DNA from: an uncultured Hyphomicrobiales bacterium
Lineage (GTDB): Bacteria > Pseudomonadota > Alphaproteobacteria > Rhizobiales > Xanthobacteraceae
DNA: 62,987 bases
NCBI GenBank assembly: GCA_903878085.1
Contig: CAIRGJ010000033.1
Coordinates: forward strand, 1 to 62,987
Reading direction: 5' to 3'
Shown here: positions 20,572 to 30,335 of the stretch, piece after piece
Position numbering within the stretch: the first letter of the stretch is position 1
How the letters are laid out: every line of letters starts with the position of its first letter
Made by a program: the position numbers and the translations under genes
The notes under the pieces: model-generated
Told to the model about the DNA's origin: nothing
Databases searched by the model: none
The model's input: only the letters and a program-made list of their open reading frames with translations

Positions 20572-20901
20572 TTACAGCGAAAAGCTGGTGCCGCAGCCGC
20601 AGGACGCGCTGGCCTTCGGGTTATTCACCTTGAACGAGGCGCCGATCAGGTCGTCGACAAAGTCGATCTCCGACCCGGCCATATAATCGACCGATACCGG
20701 ATCGATCAGCACCACGGCGCCGTCGCGGTCGATCACCAGGTCGTCGCTGGCCTTGGCGCGTTCCATGTCGAATTTGTACTGGAAGCCCGAGCAGCCGCCG
20801 CCTTCCACGCTGACACGCAGCATGGTGCCGGCCGGCTCGTTCTTGAGAATCTCGCCGATCCGCTGGACGGCGCGGTCGCTGACTGTGACGTTGGCGTTCA
20901 T
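20572..20901 (-). CDS. erpA: Iron-sulfur cluster insertion protein (ErpA/HesB family)
   Basis: A-type carrier delivering Fe-S clusters to apoproteins, 109 aa. The three conserved cysteines are present: GGGCSGFQY near residue 37 and SCGCGTSF at the C-terminus. The ILKNEP and YMAGSEIDFVDDLIGASFKVNNP segments are typical of ErpA. It is divergent from dgt, with 78 bases between the starts, so the promoters probably share this gap. Confidence 0.95.
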   Translation of the reverse strand: MNANVTVSDRAVQRIGEILKNEPAGTMLRVSVEGGGCSGFQYKFDMERAKASDDLVIDRDGAVVLIDPVSVDYMAGSEIDFVDDLIGASFKVNNPKASASCGCGTSFSL

Positions 20902-20979
20902 TGAACGTCCTTGTGTGGCCGCTTCGCTGATAGTTAAGTGCGCCGACCCCAGAGGTCAATGCGGGGCCAGGAACACCCT

Positions 20980-22179
20980 ATGGCGATCGAAACCGGCACC
21001 AAGCGCGCTATTTTTGCCGCCGATCCAGGCGGCAGCCGGGGCCGGCGGCATCTTGAGGCGCCAAGCCCGACCCGCAACCCGTTCCGGCGCGATTGTGACC
21101 GCATTATCCATTCCGCCGCGTTCCGGCGGCTGGCGCATAAGACCCAGGTCTTCGTCTATCACGAGGGCGATCACTACCGCACGAGGCTGACGCATACGCT
21201 CGAGGTCGTGCAGATCGCGCGATCGCTGGCGCGCGCGCTCGGCCTCGACGAGGACCTCGCCGAGGCGCTGGGGCTCGCCCACGACCTCGGCCACACGCCG
21301 TTCGGCCACGCCGGCGAGCGCGCGCTCGACCGGGCGCTGCATGGTTTCGGCGGCTTCGATCACAACGCCCAGGCGCTGCGCCTCGTCACCGACCTGGAGC
21401 GCCGCTATGCCGGTTTCGATGGCCTCAATCTCACTTGGGAGACGCTGGAGGGCCTGGTCAAGCACAACGGCCCGCTCACCGACCGCGCCGGCGCACCGAC
21501 CGCACGCTATGCCGAGCACGGCGTGCCGGAAGCCATCCTCGCCTACAACAAGATCCAGGATCTGGAACTATGGACGCAGCCCGGCGCCGAGGCCCAGGTC
21601 GCAGCACTCGCCGACGACATCGCCTATGACGCGCACGACATCGACGACGGCCTGCGCGCCGATCTGTTCACGCTCGACGACATTGCTTCGGTGCCGATCG
21701 TCGGCGACATCGTGCGCGGCATCGACGAGCAATATCCCAAGCTCGAAGACGGCCGCCGCGTCCACGAAGTGATCCGCCGGCTGATCACTCGTATGATCGA
21801 GGACGTCATTGCCGAAACCGGCCGCCGCGTGGCGCGGCACAAGCCGTCCGCCGCGGAAATCCGCGCCGCCGCCGGGCCGTTGATCGCGTTCTCGCCGGAC
21901 ATGCAGAAGGCCGACGCCGCCATCAAGGGCTTCCTCTATCCGCGCATGTACCACCACGAGCGAGTGATGCGCGTGATGGGCGACGCCGAGCGGGTGGTGG
22001 AGGATTTGTTTGCCCATTACGTCAAGGCGCCCGGCGATCTGCCGGCGGAGTGGGGCGCAGGCGCAGCCGATGAGGTCGCGCGGGCGCGGCGCATCGGCGA
22101 TTACATCGCCGGCATGACCGACCGCTACGCGCTGATCGAACACGCCCGGCATTTCGCCACGACGCCGCAACTGACTTAG
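20980..22179 (+). CDS. dgt: Deoxyguanosinetriphosphate triphosphohydrolase-like protein
   Basis: HD-domain dNTP triphosphohydrolase that lowers dNTP pools, 399 aa. Metal-binding HD motifs: [14 protein letters not shown], then [13 protein letters not shown], and later [18 protein letters not shown] chose the ATG at 20980 because it follows CCAGGAAC and matches the family N-terminus; the frame runs 14 codons further upstream. Head-to-head with erpA, the usual order in Hyphomicrobiales. Confidence 0.95.
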   Translation: MAIETGTKRAIFAADPGGSRGRRHLEAPSPTRNPFRRDCDRIIHSAAFRRLAHKTQVFVYHEGDHYRTRLTHTLEVVQIARSLARALGLDEDLAEALGLAHDLGHTPFGHAGERALDRALHGFGGFDHNAQALRLVTDLERRYAGFDGLNLTWETLEGLVKHNGPLTDRAGAPTARYAEHGVPEAILAYNKIQDLELWTQPGAEAQVAALADDIAYDAHDIDDGLRADLFTLDDIASVPIVGDIVRGIDEQYPKLEDGRRVHEVIRRLITRMIEDVIAETGRRVARHKPSAAEIRAAAGPLIAFSPDMQKADAAIKGFLYPRMYHHERVMRVMGDAERVVEDLFAHYVKAPGDLPAEWGAGAADEVARARRIGDYIAGMTDRYALIEHARHFATTPQLT

Positions 22180-22192
22180 CGCGCGAAAAAAG

Positions 22193-24106
22193 TTACGCCG
22201 ACTTCGCCTGCCGCGGCAGATTGTCGGCGAGCAGACGCGACACCTCTTTCAACGGCTGCGGCCGGCCGATGTAATAGCCTTGTACCTCGGTGCAGCCGAC
22301 CATGCGCACCAGGTCGAGCTGTTCGGCGGTCTCGACGCCCTCGGCAGTGGTGACCATGCCGAGGCTGTTGGCCAGCGCGGTGACCGAGCGCACGATCGCC
22401 AGCCCGCTTTCGTCGTCCTTCGACAGGTCGCTGATGAAGCAGCGGTCGATCTTGAGTTTGTCGAACGGGAACCGCCGCAGATAGCTGAGCGACGAGAAGC
22501 CGGTGCCAAAATCGTCCATGGAGATTCTCACGCCAAGGCTACGCAACTGGTGCAGCGCCGCCACCGTGGCTTCTGTATTCTGCATCAGCACGGATTCCGT
22601 GATCTCCAGCTCCAGCCGCGACGCCGGCAGACCGGCTGCCGCCAGTGCGCCGACGACCACCGGCACCAGCTTGGCGTTGAGCATCTGGATCGGCGACAAA
22701 TTGACCGCCACCTTGGTGTTGTTCGGCCAGGTCGCCGCGTCGGCGCAAGCCTGCCGCAAAACCCATTCGCCGATCGCCACGATCAAGCCCATTTCCTCGG
22801 CGACTGGAATGAATTCGCCCGGCGCCACCATGCCGCGTTCCGGATGTTTCCAGCGGATCAGCGCCTCGCAGCATGGAATGCGGTTGTCGTCGAGATTGAG
22901 GATCGGCTGGTAGTGCAGCGTGAACTGGCCCTCAACCAAAGCCTCGCGCAGCGAATTTTCCAGGGCGCGGCGCGCCTTGATGGTGGCGTCCATTTCCGCT
23001 TCGAAAAAGCGGAAGACGCCGCGGCCGTCGGCCTTGGCGCGATACAGCGCCATGTCGGCGTTCTTGAGCAGATGGTTGGGCAGGGTGCCGTCGTCGGGCG
23101 CAATCGCGATGCCGATGCTGGTCTCGGTGACCACGCCGTGGCCGAACAGATCGTAAGGTTCGCGGATCGCCTCGCAGATGCGCTCCGCCAGCGCGGCGGC
23201 GTCGTCGAGGCTGGCGAGGTCCGGCAGAATGACGGCGAATTCGTCGCCGCCGACGCGGGCCACGGTGATGTTGTCGTCGACGCAGCCGCGCAGCCGTTCG
23301 GCGACCCGCTTGAGCAGTTCGTCGCCGAACTGGTGGCCGAGCGTGTCGTTGACGGCCTTGAAATTATCGAGATCGAGATAGAACACCGCGAGGCGATTGC
23401 CGTTTTTGGTGTGCAGCAGCGTGTCCGCCAGCCGCTCCTGGAACAGCACGCGGTTCGGCAAGTCCGTCAAGGAGTCATGGTGCGCCATGTGCGCGATGAC
23501 CTTTTCCGCGCGCCGCCGTTCGGTGATGTCCTCGTGGGTCGCCACCCAGCCGCCATCCGGCATCGGCGAGTTGCAGATTTCGATGGTGCGGCCATTGGGC
23601 AGTTCGATGCTGGTGTTGAATGTTTCGCCGCGCGCGATCATGGCCTTGAGGGCCACAGCGTATTCGTCCGGATTGCCGGAATAGGTGCCCACGGCCTGCC
23701 GCCGGTGCAACAGGTCCGCCAATAGCATTCCCGGCTTGATGTCGTCCGGCGACAGTCCGTACATCTCGCAATAGCGCTTGTTGAAGATAACCAGCCGCGA
23801 ATTGGCGTCGAACATCAGCAAGGCTTGCGACATGTTGCTGAGGGCGGCGTCGAAGCGCAGGTTTTGCTCGCGCAATTCCGTTTCGCGATTGGCCAGCGCG
23901 ACGGTGCGTTCCGCCACCTGGCGCTCCAGCGTGCGGTTGAGTTGATCGAGTTCATCGACCATCAGCGTGATCGAACGGTCGGCGCGGCGGTGGTCGCGCT
24001 CGGTCTGTTCGTAGGCCTCCGTCACCAGCCGGCCGAGCATATCGAGATCGACCCCGCCATCGGGCGTGGTCGCCTGCGCTCGTTGGCGGGCAAAGAGTCG
24101 ATGCAC
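22193..24106 (-). CDS. PAS-GGDEF-EAL cyclic-di-GMP signalling protein
   Basis: A 637-aa protein with, in order, a coiled-coil N-terminus (about 25-85), a PAS domain (about 85-195), a GGDEF domain with intact VGGDEFAV, and an EAL domain beginning CCEALIRWKHP and including the MDDFGTGFSSLSYL motif. Both catalytic signatures look complete, so synthesis and hydrolysis of c-di-GMP are both possible. There is no membrane segment. It starts with GTG, 6 bases after the FIST gene stop, so the two are probably co-translated and the FIST protein may regulate it. Confidence 0.94.
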   Translation of the reverse strand: MHRLFARQRAQATTPDGGVDLDMLGRLVTEAYEQTERDHRRADRSITLMVDELDQLNRTLERQVAERTVALANRETELREQNLRFDAALSNMSQALLMFDANSRLVIFNKRYCEMYGLSPDDIKPGMLLADLLHRRQAVGTYSGNPDEYAVALKAMIARGETFNTSIELPNGRTIEICNSPMPDGGWVATHEDITERRRAEKVIAHMAHHDSLTDLPNRVLFQERLADTLLHTKNGNRLAVFYLDLDNFKAVNDTLGHQFGDELLKRVAERLRGCVDDNITVARVGGDEFAVILPDLASLDDAAALAERICEAIREPYDLFGHGVVTETSIGIAIAPDDGTLPNHLLKNADMALYRAKADGRGVFRFFEAEMDATIKARRALENSLREALVEGQFTLHYQPILNLDDNRIPCCEALIRWKHPERGMVAPGEFIPVAEEMGLIVAIGEWVLRQACADAATWPNNTKVAVNLSPIQMLNAKLVPVVVGALAAAGLPASRLELEITESVLMQNTEATVAALHQLRSLGVRISMDDFGTGFSSLSYLRRFPFDKLKIDRCFISDLSKDDESGLAIVRSVTALANSLGMVTTAEGVETAEQLDLVRMVGCTEVQGYYIGRPQPLKEVSRLLADNLPRQAKSA

Positions 24107-24112
24107 GTTAGG

Positions 24113-25261
24113 TTACCTGGCTGCTTCGGTGATGGTCGTGACCGTCATGGTTTGATTATGGAGCTGGCAGATGCCGGACGGGCCGTGCGGTGAAATCTCG
24201 CCGTATGAGTAGAAGCCGAGCGTCGGCATCGTCGCGCCGAGCTCGCCGGCCGCGGCCTCGACTTCGTCGACGGTGCGCTGTCCCATCAGCAGACGGCGGC
24301 CGATGCAGCTCACCAGGATCGCAACGCTGTCGCTGCCGCCCGGTTCGGCAAAGGCCGCGACCGATTGGCGCGCGGCGTCGGCGGCGCCGGCGGCGAGCCG
24401 GTTGAAGTTGCCGCGCATCAGTTGCGACACCCAGCCTTGCGGCATATCGCCGGCAAACGTCATCGAACCTTTGTCGTGATCGACCGCCAGCACCGTGCGC
24501 ACCAAGGCGCGCTCCGGCTGTTTGGGATCGTAAATGCGCAACGGGAACAGCAGCGCGGTGCCGGGCAGGCCGGCCGCTTCGTCGCCGAGATAGCGCTTGT
24601 AGAGATCGAGCGCCGATTTACCGTCGAGTTCGAACAGCACGTTGCCGCTGGAACGGGTGATGTTGCGGCGCGGCCCGAATTCATCCCAGCCGCCGGCATT
24701 GCCGTGGCCGATGCGCACGGCCTTGCCGTAAAATCCGATCGCCGCCACGACGTGCGGGCGTGGCGCGAAATCGGCGCCGACCAGCGTTTCCTGGAACTGC
24801 GCGCCGTCGCCGGCGAGCCCGCCGGTGACCGGCACGCGCTCGCCCGCCATCGCGGTGATGCCTGCGACCAGCGCGCTGCCGTTGACGTTGAGCCCGTCGG
24901 ACAAAACGAAAATTCCAGCCAGATCGTCGGCGGCGAGCGCGCGGCCGATGCTCTCGCCGCAGCTGCGCGAGTTTGCGGCGTCGCTCGCCGGCGCGGTCGC
25001 GAGCCGTAACCGCGTCCGATCGAAGCGCAGCGCGATCGCCGCGATGTCGTCGTCGCTGATATCGTTGTTGCGAATCTGTCCGCCGGTCGAGCAGCCGACG
25101 ACGTGGGCGCCGGGAAACATGTCGCGCAATTCGGCAAAGCGCTTGCCGTTAGCGAGCGCCTCGCGCGTGCCGAAATACAGCACCAGGCCGGCTTGGTCCG
25201 GAATCTCGCCTTGGGCCTGCCAGCCGGAAACAACGTTCCACGCCAATGGGACCGCTTGCAT
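24113..25261 (-). CDS. FIST N- and C-domain sensory protein
   Basis: A 382-aa cytoplasmic protein with a FIST N domain (GLVLYFGTREAL, then VVGCSTGGQI, then PVTGGLAGDG) and a FIST C domain ending GFYSYGEISPHGPSGICQLHNQTMT. FIST domains are thought to bind small ligands such as amino acids and are often encoded beside signalling enzymes. I chose the ATG at 25261, preceded by GCGAGGATTTC; another ATG in frame at 25291 would add ten residues. It lies directly upstream of the GGDEF-EAL gene. Confidence 0.9.
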   Translation of the reverse strand: MQAVPLAWNVVSGWQAQGEIPDQAGLVLYFGTREALANGKRFAELRDMFPGAHVVGCSTGGQIRNNDISDDDIAAIALRFDRTRLRLATAPASDAANSRSCGESIGRALAADDLAGIFVLSDGLNVNGSALVAGITAMAGERVPVTGGLAGDGAQFQETLVGADFAPRPHVVAAIGFYGKAVRIGHGNAGGWDEFGPRRNITRSSGNVLFELDGKSALDLYKRYLGDEAAGLPGTALLFPLRIYDPKQPERALVRTVLAVDHDKGSMTFAGDMPQGWVSQLMRGNFNRLAAGAADAARQSVAAFAEPGGSDSVAILVSCIGRRLLMGQRTVDEVEAAAGELGATMPTLGFYSYGEISPHGPSGICQLHNQTMTVTTITEAAR

Positions 25262-25315
25262 GAAATCCTCGCTTCGTGCGTGTGGCGACATTAGCCGGCA
25301 CGTACGAAGATAAGG

Positions 25316-25603
25316 TTATGCAACGACGTTCGGCCGTTTACGCGCCGTCAACCATAGCGGCTCCGGCAGATCAATAAGCCAATAATGACGGGCTTTCTCG
25401 CGGAGGCTCACGTCAAACTTGGCCGAATGTCGACACCGAACCTTAACCGTAGCCGCGAGTTCGTCGGCAAAGCGCCGGGGTCTTGGCCACCCCGGTATTT
25501 CGACACCGAAAGATTGCGCCCGCTCGCCGCGGCCGATCAGCGGTGCGAACGTATCTGGCGTAGCCACGTTCATCATCGAGATCGTGAACGCGATCGATGG
25601 CAT
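25316..25603 (-). CDS. Small hypothetical protein, possible first gene of the FIST operon
   Basis: A 95-codon frame starting ATG at 25603, stop at 25316, 54 bases before the FIST start. I do not recognise the family. Codon third positions favour G/C as in real genes here, and the position gives a tidy 93-base divergent gap to argS. There is no clear Shine-Dalgarno. The product is basic, without membrane segments, with a C-terminal [13 protein letters not shown] segment. It may be non-coding. Confidence 0.35.
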   Translation of the reverse strand: MPSIAFTISMMNVATPDTFAPLIGRGERAQSFGVEIPGWPRPRRFADELAATVKVRCRHSAKFDVSLREKARHYWLIDLPEPLWLTARKRPNVVA

Positions 25604-25696
25604 AGTGGGCCCGAATCGAAAGTCGTTACCGAAGGCGACCGCTATGCCTCCATCCCTTTGACTCCCCCCCGAAAATCCATTACCCGCAGCGCCACA

Positions 25697-27703
25697 ATGG
25701 CATCCGCGACTAAGCGAAAACGCAAAACCAAGCCGAAAGCCAAGCCGAAAGCCAAGGCGCGGCCTAAGGCCAAGGCGAAGCCAAAGGCCAATTCGAAAGC
25801 CAAGGCTAAAACCAAGGCTAAAACCAAGCTCAAATCCAAGGCTAAGCGTACCTCTAAGGCTAAGCCCAGAGCCAAGGTGACGCTCAAGGCCGCCACCGCA
25901 CCCCAACACCTGTTCACCACCATGCTCGCGCAGGTACGCGCCGCTGCGGCGCCGCTTGCCGGCAACGCGGATCTGTCGCGCGTCGTGGTCGAGCCGCCGC
26001 GCGATCCGTCGCATGGCGACATGGCGACCAACGCCGCGATGGCGCTGGCCAAGGATGCCGGCAAGCCGCCGCGCGAACTCGCCGATGCGATTGCTGCGGC
26101 GTTGCGCAGCGATCCGCTGGTCGCGAAAGTCGACGTCGCCGGGCCGGGCTTCATCAATCTCACTTTGAAGCCGCACGTCTGGGGCGAGGAGCTTGGCGTC
26201 ATCCTTGCCGCCGGCAAGGATTACGGCCGCTCCACCATGGGCGCGAACGAAAAGGTCAACGTCGAATACGTCTCGGCCAATCCGACCGGCCCCTTGCATG
26301 TCGGTCATGGCCGCGGCGCGGTGTTCGGCGACGCGCTGGCCAATCTGCTGGCTTATGCCGGCTATGACGTGACGCGCGAATATTACATCAACGACGCCGG
26401 CGCGCAGGTCGATGTGCTCGCGCGCTCAGCCTTCCTGCGGTACCGCGAGGCCTTGGGCGAGGCCATCGGCGACATCCCGGAAGGTCTTTACCCCGGCGAT
26501 TATCTCAAGGAATGCGGCGCCGAATTGGCCGCGGACTACGGCGCCAAGCTCAAGGACATGCCGGAGGCCGAATGGCTGCCCATCGTCCGCCTGCGCGCCA
26601 CCGACATGATGATGGCGGAAATCCGCAACGATCTGATGCGGCTTCGAATCGTGCCGGATGTGTATTTCTCCGAGCTGTCGCTGATCGAGGGCGAACAGCC
26701 GGACCCGTTTTCCAACAAGCCGCCGGTCGAGCGGCCGAACGACATCGTCGCCACGGCGATCGCAGAGCTGCGCGCCCTCGGCCATGTCTATGAAGGCCGC
26801 TTGCCGCCGCCCAAGAGCGGCGCGGTCGAGGACTGGGAAGATCGCGAACAGACGTTGTTTCGCTCGACCGATTTCGGCGACGACGTCGACCGGCCGCTGC
26901 TGAAGTCGGACGGCAGCTACACTTATTTCGCCACCGACATCGCCTATCACAAATCGAAAGTGGACCGCGGCTTTCGCCAATTGATCGACGTGTGGGGCGC
27001 CGACCATGGCGGCTACGTCAAGCGCATGAAGGCGGCGGTAAAAGCGCTCAGCGGCGGCAAGGCCGAGCTGGACGTGAAACTCGTTCAACTCGTGCGTCTT
27101 CTCCGCGCCGGCGAGCCGGTGAAGATGTCGAAGCGGGCCGGCGATTACGTGACGTTGCGCGAAGTTGTCGACGAGGTCGGCAAGGATGCCGTGCGGTTCG
27201 ACATGCTGTATCGCAAGAACGACGCGGTGCTAGATTTTGATCTCGCGAAAGTCATCGAGGCATCCCGCGAAAATCCGGTGTTCTACGTCCAGTACGGCCA
27301 TGCCCGCGGCGCTTCGATCTTCCGCACCGTCAAGGTTGAGATGCCGGATCTGCCGCTCGAGCCGCTCGACCGGCGGCTGGCGGCCATGAAAAAGGCGCCG
27401 CTCGCCAAGCTTACCGACGAGGGCGAACTGTCGATCATGCGCAAGCTGGCGCTGTACCCGCGGCTCGTCGAAGCCGCCGCCGCGGCCCATGAGCCGCACC
27501 GGGTGGCATTCTATCTCTATGAATTAGCTAGTGAATTTCACGCGCAATGGAGCCGCGGAAAAGACTTGCCTCATTTACGCTTCATTATCCAGAATGATCC
27601 AGAAATGACCATGGCGCGGCTCGCCTTGGTTCAGGGGGTCGCGACGATTTTGGCTTCGGGCCTGGCTCTGCTCGGGGTCGAAGCGCCTGACGAAATGCGT
27701 TAA
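25697..27703 (+). CDS. argS: Arginyl-tRNA synthetase with lysine-rich N-terminal extension
   Basis: Class I synthetase charging tRNA-Arg. The catalytic part has [20 protein letters not shown] (HIGH-type) and [10 protein letters not shown] (KMSKS-type), then the DALR anticodon-binding domain. With the ATG at 25697 it is 668 aa, about 75 longer than usual. The extra N-terminus (residues 1-65) is a low-complexity Lys/Ala/Pro tract of repeated KAK, KPKA and KTK units that looks like a histone H1 tail. Alternative starts are a GTG at 25878 or an ATG at 25922, which would remove the tract. About 27515-27610 is AT-richer than the rest. The frame is open to 25385 but that stretch looks non-coding. 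Confidence 0.94.
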   Translation: MASATKRKRKTKPKAKPKAKARPKAKAKPKANSKAKAKTKAKTKLKSKAKRTSKAKPRAKVTLKAATAPQHLFTTMLAQVRAAAAPLAGNADLSRVVVEPPRDPSHGDMATNAAMALAKDAGKPPRELADAIAAALRSDPLVAKVDVAGPGFINLTLKPHVWGEELGVILAAGKDYGRSTMGANEKVNVEYVSANPTGPLHVGHGRGAVFGDALANLLAYAGYDVTREYYINDAGAQVDVLARSAFLRYREALGEAIGDIPEGLYPGDYLKECGAELAADYGAKLKDMPEAEWLPIVRLRATDMMMAEIRNDLMRLRIVPDVYFSELSLIEGEQPDPFSNKPPVERPNDIVATAIAELRALGHVYEGRLPPPKSGAVEDWEDREQTLFRSTDFGDDVDRPLLKSDGSYTYFATDIAYHKSKVDRGFRQLIDVWGADHGGYVKRMKAAVKALSGGKAELDVKLVQLVRLLRAGEPVKMSKRAGDYVTLREVVDEVGKDAVRFDMLYRKNDAVLDFDLAKVIEASRENPVFYVQYGHARGASIFRTVKVEMPDLPLEPLDRRLAAMKKAPLAKLTDEGELSIMRKLALYPRLVEAAAAAHEPHRVAFYLYELASEFHAQWSRGKDLPHLRFIIQNDPEMTMARLALVQGVATILASGLALLGVEAPDEMR

Positions 27704-27798
27704 TTTTTGAGCCAAACGCATTTATAATGCGGTGCAAGATCGGGCCAAGCTGGGCAGGCCGGACGGCTGGGCCGGGGGGCCTGAAAACCGGGGACTAA

Positions 27799-29259
27799 AT
27801 GGTGGACGACCGAACCCAACGACCCTTCGGCTCGAATGAGCCTGCCGCGCGCGGGCAGGCCGCAAAGCCGAGCGGCAGCGATCCGCTCGCCGAATTGGCG
27901 CGGCTGATCGGTCAGAGCGACCCGTTTGGCGAGTTCGGCCGCGACAATACACGGCGTGCGAGCGCGCCGCCGGCGCATGAGCCGCCGCCGTCCTGGGCCG
28001 ACGAGCCGGCGAGCTTCACTCCGCCGAAACCGCCGGCACCCGCTGCCGCGCCCGCACCGCAAGTTTCCGCAAGCGACAATTATTTCGCGGCGCCGACGCC
28101 GTCGGTGCTGCCGCCGAATTTTGGCCGTCAGCCGTTTGGCGGCGCTCCGCTCGGCAACGACGCCGATATGTATCAGGTCGAGACCACGGTGCCGGGTTTT
28201 GCGCCGCAACCGGCGCCCGGCTACGAACAGCACGAGCCGTATAATCAGAACGCGCCGCAGTTCGACCCCGTGGAAGACGACTATTACGAGGACGAACAAC
28301 CGTCGCGCCGCCGCATGGGCATCCTGGTCATCGCCGGCATTTTCGCGCTGGCCGTGATCGGCACCGCCGGTGCTTTCGGCTATCGCGCGCTGTTCGGTTC
28401 GTCGTCGGTGGGCGGCCCGCCGCCGGTGATCAAGGCGGAATCCGCGCCGAGCAAGGTGGTCCCGGCTGCGGCCAAGGATTCGCAGTCGAGCAAGCAGATC
28501 ACCGACCGCATCAACGACAAGGGTCTCGGCGAGAAGCTGGTGTCGCGCGAAGAGCAGCCGGTCGCGATCACGCCGCAGCCGAACGACCAGGCGCCGCAAT
28601 CGGCTATGCCGTCATCGTCGATGCCGCCGGCCCAAGGCAGCGGCGTCGTCGGCAGCGAGCCGAAAAAAGTTCGCACCATCGCCATTCGCCCCGACCAGGG
28701 CACCTCCGATCCAGCGGCGGCGCAGCCGCCGCCGCCAACCGCCGCGCCCGCGCCGGTGCGCGTGATCGCGACGGCCAAGCCCGCCCAGCCGGCGCGCGCC
28801 GCCAGCAATCCGCTGCCCGCGGCCGAAGCCACTGCCGAACCGACGCCGCGGCAGGCGAGCCCACGCGCACCGGCTCAATCGGCGGAGGCCGCCGCGCCGC
28901 GATCGGCCAATGCCCCGCTGTCGCTTAATCCCGATGCGTCTCCTGCGCGTGCGCCGGCCCGCGCCGCCGTGCCTGCTGCGGCCCCTGTAGCCGCCCCGGC
29001 CGCTTCCGGCGGCGGCAGCTATCTGGTGCAGGTGTCGTCGCAACGCAGCGAGGCCGAAGCCCAGGCCGCATTCCAAGCCCTGCAGGGCAAATTCCCGGGC
29101 CAGCTCGGCGGCAAGCAGCCGGTCATCCGCAAGGTCGACCTCGGCGAGAAGGGCACTTTTTACCGCGCCTTGGTGCCCGCCGGCAGCTCCGGCGAAGCGG
29201 CCGAACTGTGCAGCGGCATGAAGGCCGCTGGCGGCAGCTGCCTGGTGCAGAAGAATTAA
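27799..29259 (+). CDS. SPOR domain protein, single-pass membrane
   Basis: A 486-aa cell-envelope protein. The first 170 residues are Pro/Ala-rich and cytoplasmic, followed by one membrane segment near 174-198 (MGILVIAGIFALAVIG), a long Ala/Pro-rich periplasmic linker, and a C-terminal SPOR domain from about residue 408 (SYLVQVSSQRSEAEAQAAF). SPOR domains bind denuded glycan strands at division sites. The place between argS and nagZ is the usual order in this group, which supports a role in division or wall turnover. Confidence 0.93.
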   Translation: MVDDRTQRPFGSNEPAARGQAAKPSGSDPLAELARLIGQSDPFGEFGRDNTRRASAPPAHEPPPSWADEPASFTPPKPPAPAAAPAPQVSASDNYFAAPTPSVLPPNFGRQPFGGAPLGNDADMYQVETTVPGFAPQPAPGYEQHEPYNQNAPQFDPVEDDYYEDEQPSRRRMGILVIAGIFALAVIGTAGAFGYRALFGSSSVGGPPPVIKAESAPSKVVPAAAKDSQSSKQITDRINDKGLGEKLVSREEQPVAITPQPNDQAPQSAMPSSSMPPAQGSGVVGSEPKKVRTIAIRPDQGTSDPAAAQPPPPTAAPAPVRVIATAKPAQPARAASNPLPAAEATAEPTPRQASPRAPAQSAEAAAPRSANAPLSLNPDASPARAPARAAVPAAAPVAAPAASGGGSYLVQVSSQRSEAEAQAAFQALQGKFPGQLGGKQPVIRKVDLGEKGTFYRALVPAGSSGEAAELCSGMKAAGGSCLVQKN

Positions 29260-29303
29260 CAGGCAAACTTGCCCCCAGCGGACGCGCGGGCTAATCCGCG
29301 CCG

Positions 29304-30335
29304 ATGGCGGCACGCGCATTTATCACCGGTCTGGCGGGTCTCGAACTCGCCGCCAATGAACGTGCCTTCGTGCGCGAGGCCCAGCCGTGGGGTCTCATCG
29401 TTTTCAAGCGAAACATAAGTTCCCCGTCGCAACTCACTGAACTCGTGCGATCATTTCGCGATGCCGTCGGCAGCGAAGCGCCGGTTTTGATCGACCAGGA
29501 AGGCGGCCGGGTGCAGCGCCTCGGCCCGCCGCATTGGCCGGTCTATCCGCCCGGCGCGCGCTACAGCGAGCTATACGACCGGGAACCGTCGATGGGCCTG
29601 GCCGCCGCCACCCTGGCCGGCCATTTGATCGCCGCCGACCTGATCGCGCTCGGCATCGACGTCGATTGCCTGCCGATCGCCGACGTTCCGGTCGTAGGCG
29701 GCGACCCGGTGATTGGCGACCGCGCCTATGGCACCGAGCCGGGCAAAGTGGCCGCGATTGCCGGCGCCGTGGCCAAGGGCCTGCTGGCCGGCGGGGTCTT
29801 GCCGGTACTGAAGCACCTTCCGGGACATGGCCGCGCCACCGCCGACAGCCATCACCGCCTGCCGGTGGTCGATACCGACCGCACCACGCTGGAACGAACC
29901 GATTTTGCCGCCTTCAAGCCGCTGGCCGATCTGCCACTCGGCATGACCGCACATGTTGTGTTTAGCGCTATCGACGCGGTCGCACCCGCCACCACTTCGG
30001 TCACAATGGTGGAGCAAGTGATTCGCGGCTTTATCGGGTTCCAAGGCTTACTGATGAGCGATGACGTCTCGATGAACGCTTTGTCGGGGACAATTGCCGA
30101 GCGCAGCCGCTCGGCGCTCGCAGCCGGCTGCGACGTCGTGCTTCATTGCAACGGCAAGCTCGACGAGATGGCAGCGGTCGCAGGGTGTTGTCCGGAACTG
30201 TCCGGCGACGCTGCGCGGCGCGCCGATGCGGCGCTGGCCTTGCGGTCGGGGCCGGAACAATTCGACGTTGAGGCCGCACGCAATATTTTCAACCGGATGA
30301 TCGCCGGCGGAACGCAACACGTAGGCAACGCATGA
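29304..30335 (+). CDS. nagZ: Beta-N-acetylhexosaminidase (NagZ)
   Basis: Glycoside hydrolase family 3 enzyme releasing GlcNAc from anhydromuropeptides in cell-wall recycling, 343 aa. Motifs: KHLPGHGRATADSHH (His-Asp catalytic dyad region) and GLLMSDDVSMNAL with the nucleophile Asp. There is no signal peptide, as expected for the cytosolic enzyme. The stop overlaps the scpA start by 4 bases. Confidence 0.95.
   Translation: MAARAFITGLAGLELAANERAFVREAQPWGLIVFKRNISSPSQLTELVRSFRDAVGSEAPVLIDQEGGRVQRLGPPHWPVYPPGARYSELYDREPSMGLAAATLAGHLIAADLIALGIDVDCLPIADVPVVGGDPVIGDRAYGTEPGKVAAIAGAVAKGLLAGGVLPVLKHLPGHGRATADSHHRLPVVDTDRTTLERTDFAAFKPLADLPLGMTAHVVFSAIDAVAPATTSVTMVEQVIRGFIGFQGLLMSDDVSMNALSGTIAERSRSALAAGCDVVLHCNGKLDEMAAVAGCCPELSGDAARRADAALALRSGPEQFDVEAARNIFNRMIAGGTQHVGNA

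Noticed and set aside
25385-25696. An N-terminal extension of ArgRS by another 104 codons
   Set aside because: The stretch does not look coding on the plus strand, and a plausible minus-strand frame occupies it. ATG 25697 already gives an unusual but sensible protein.
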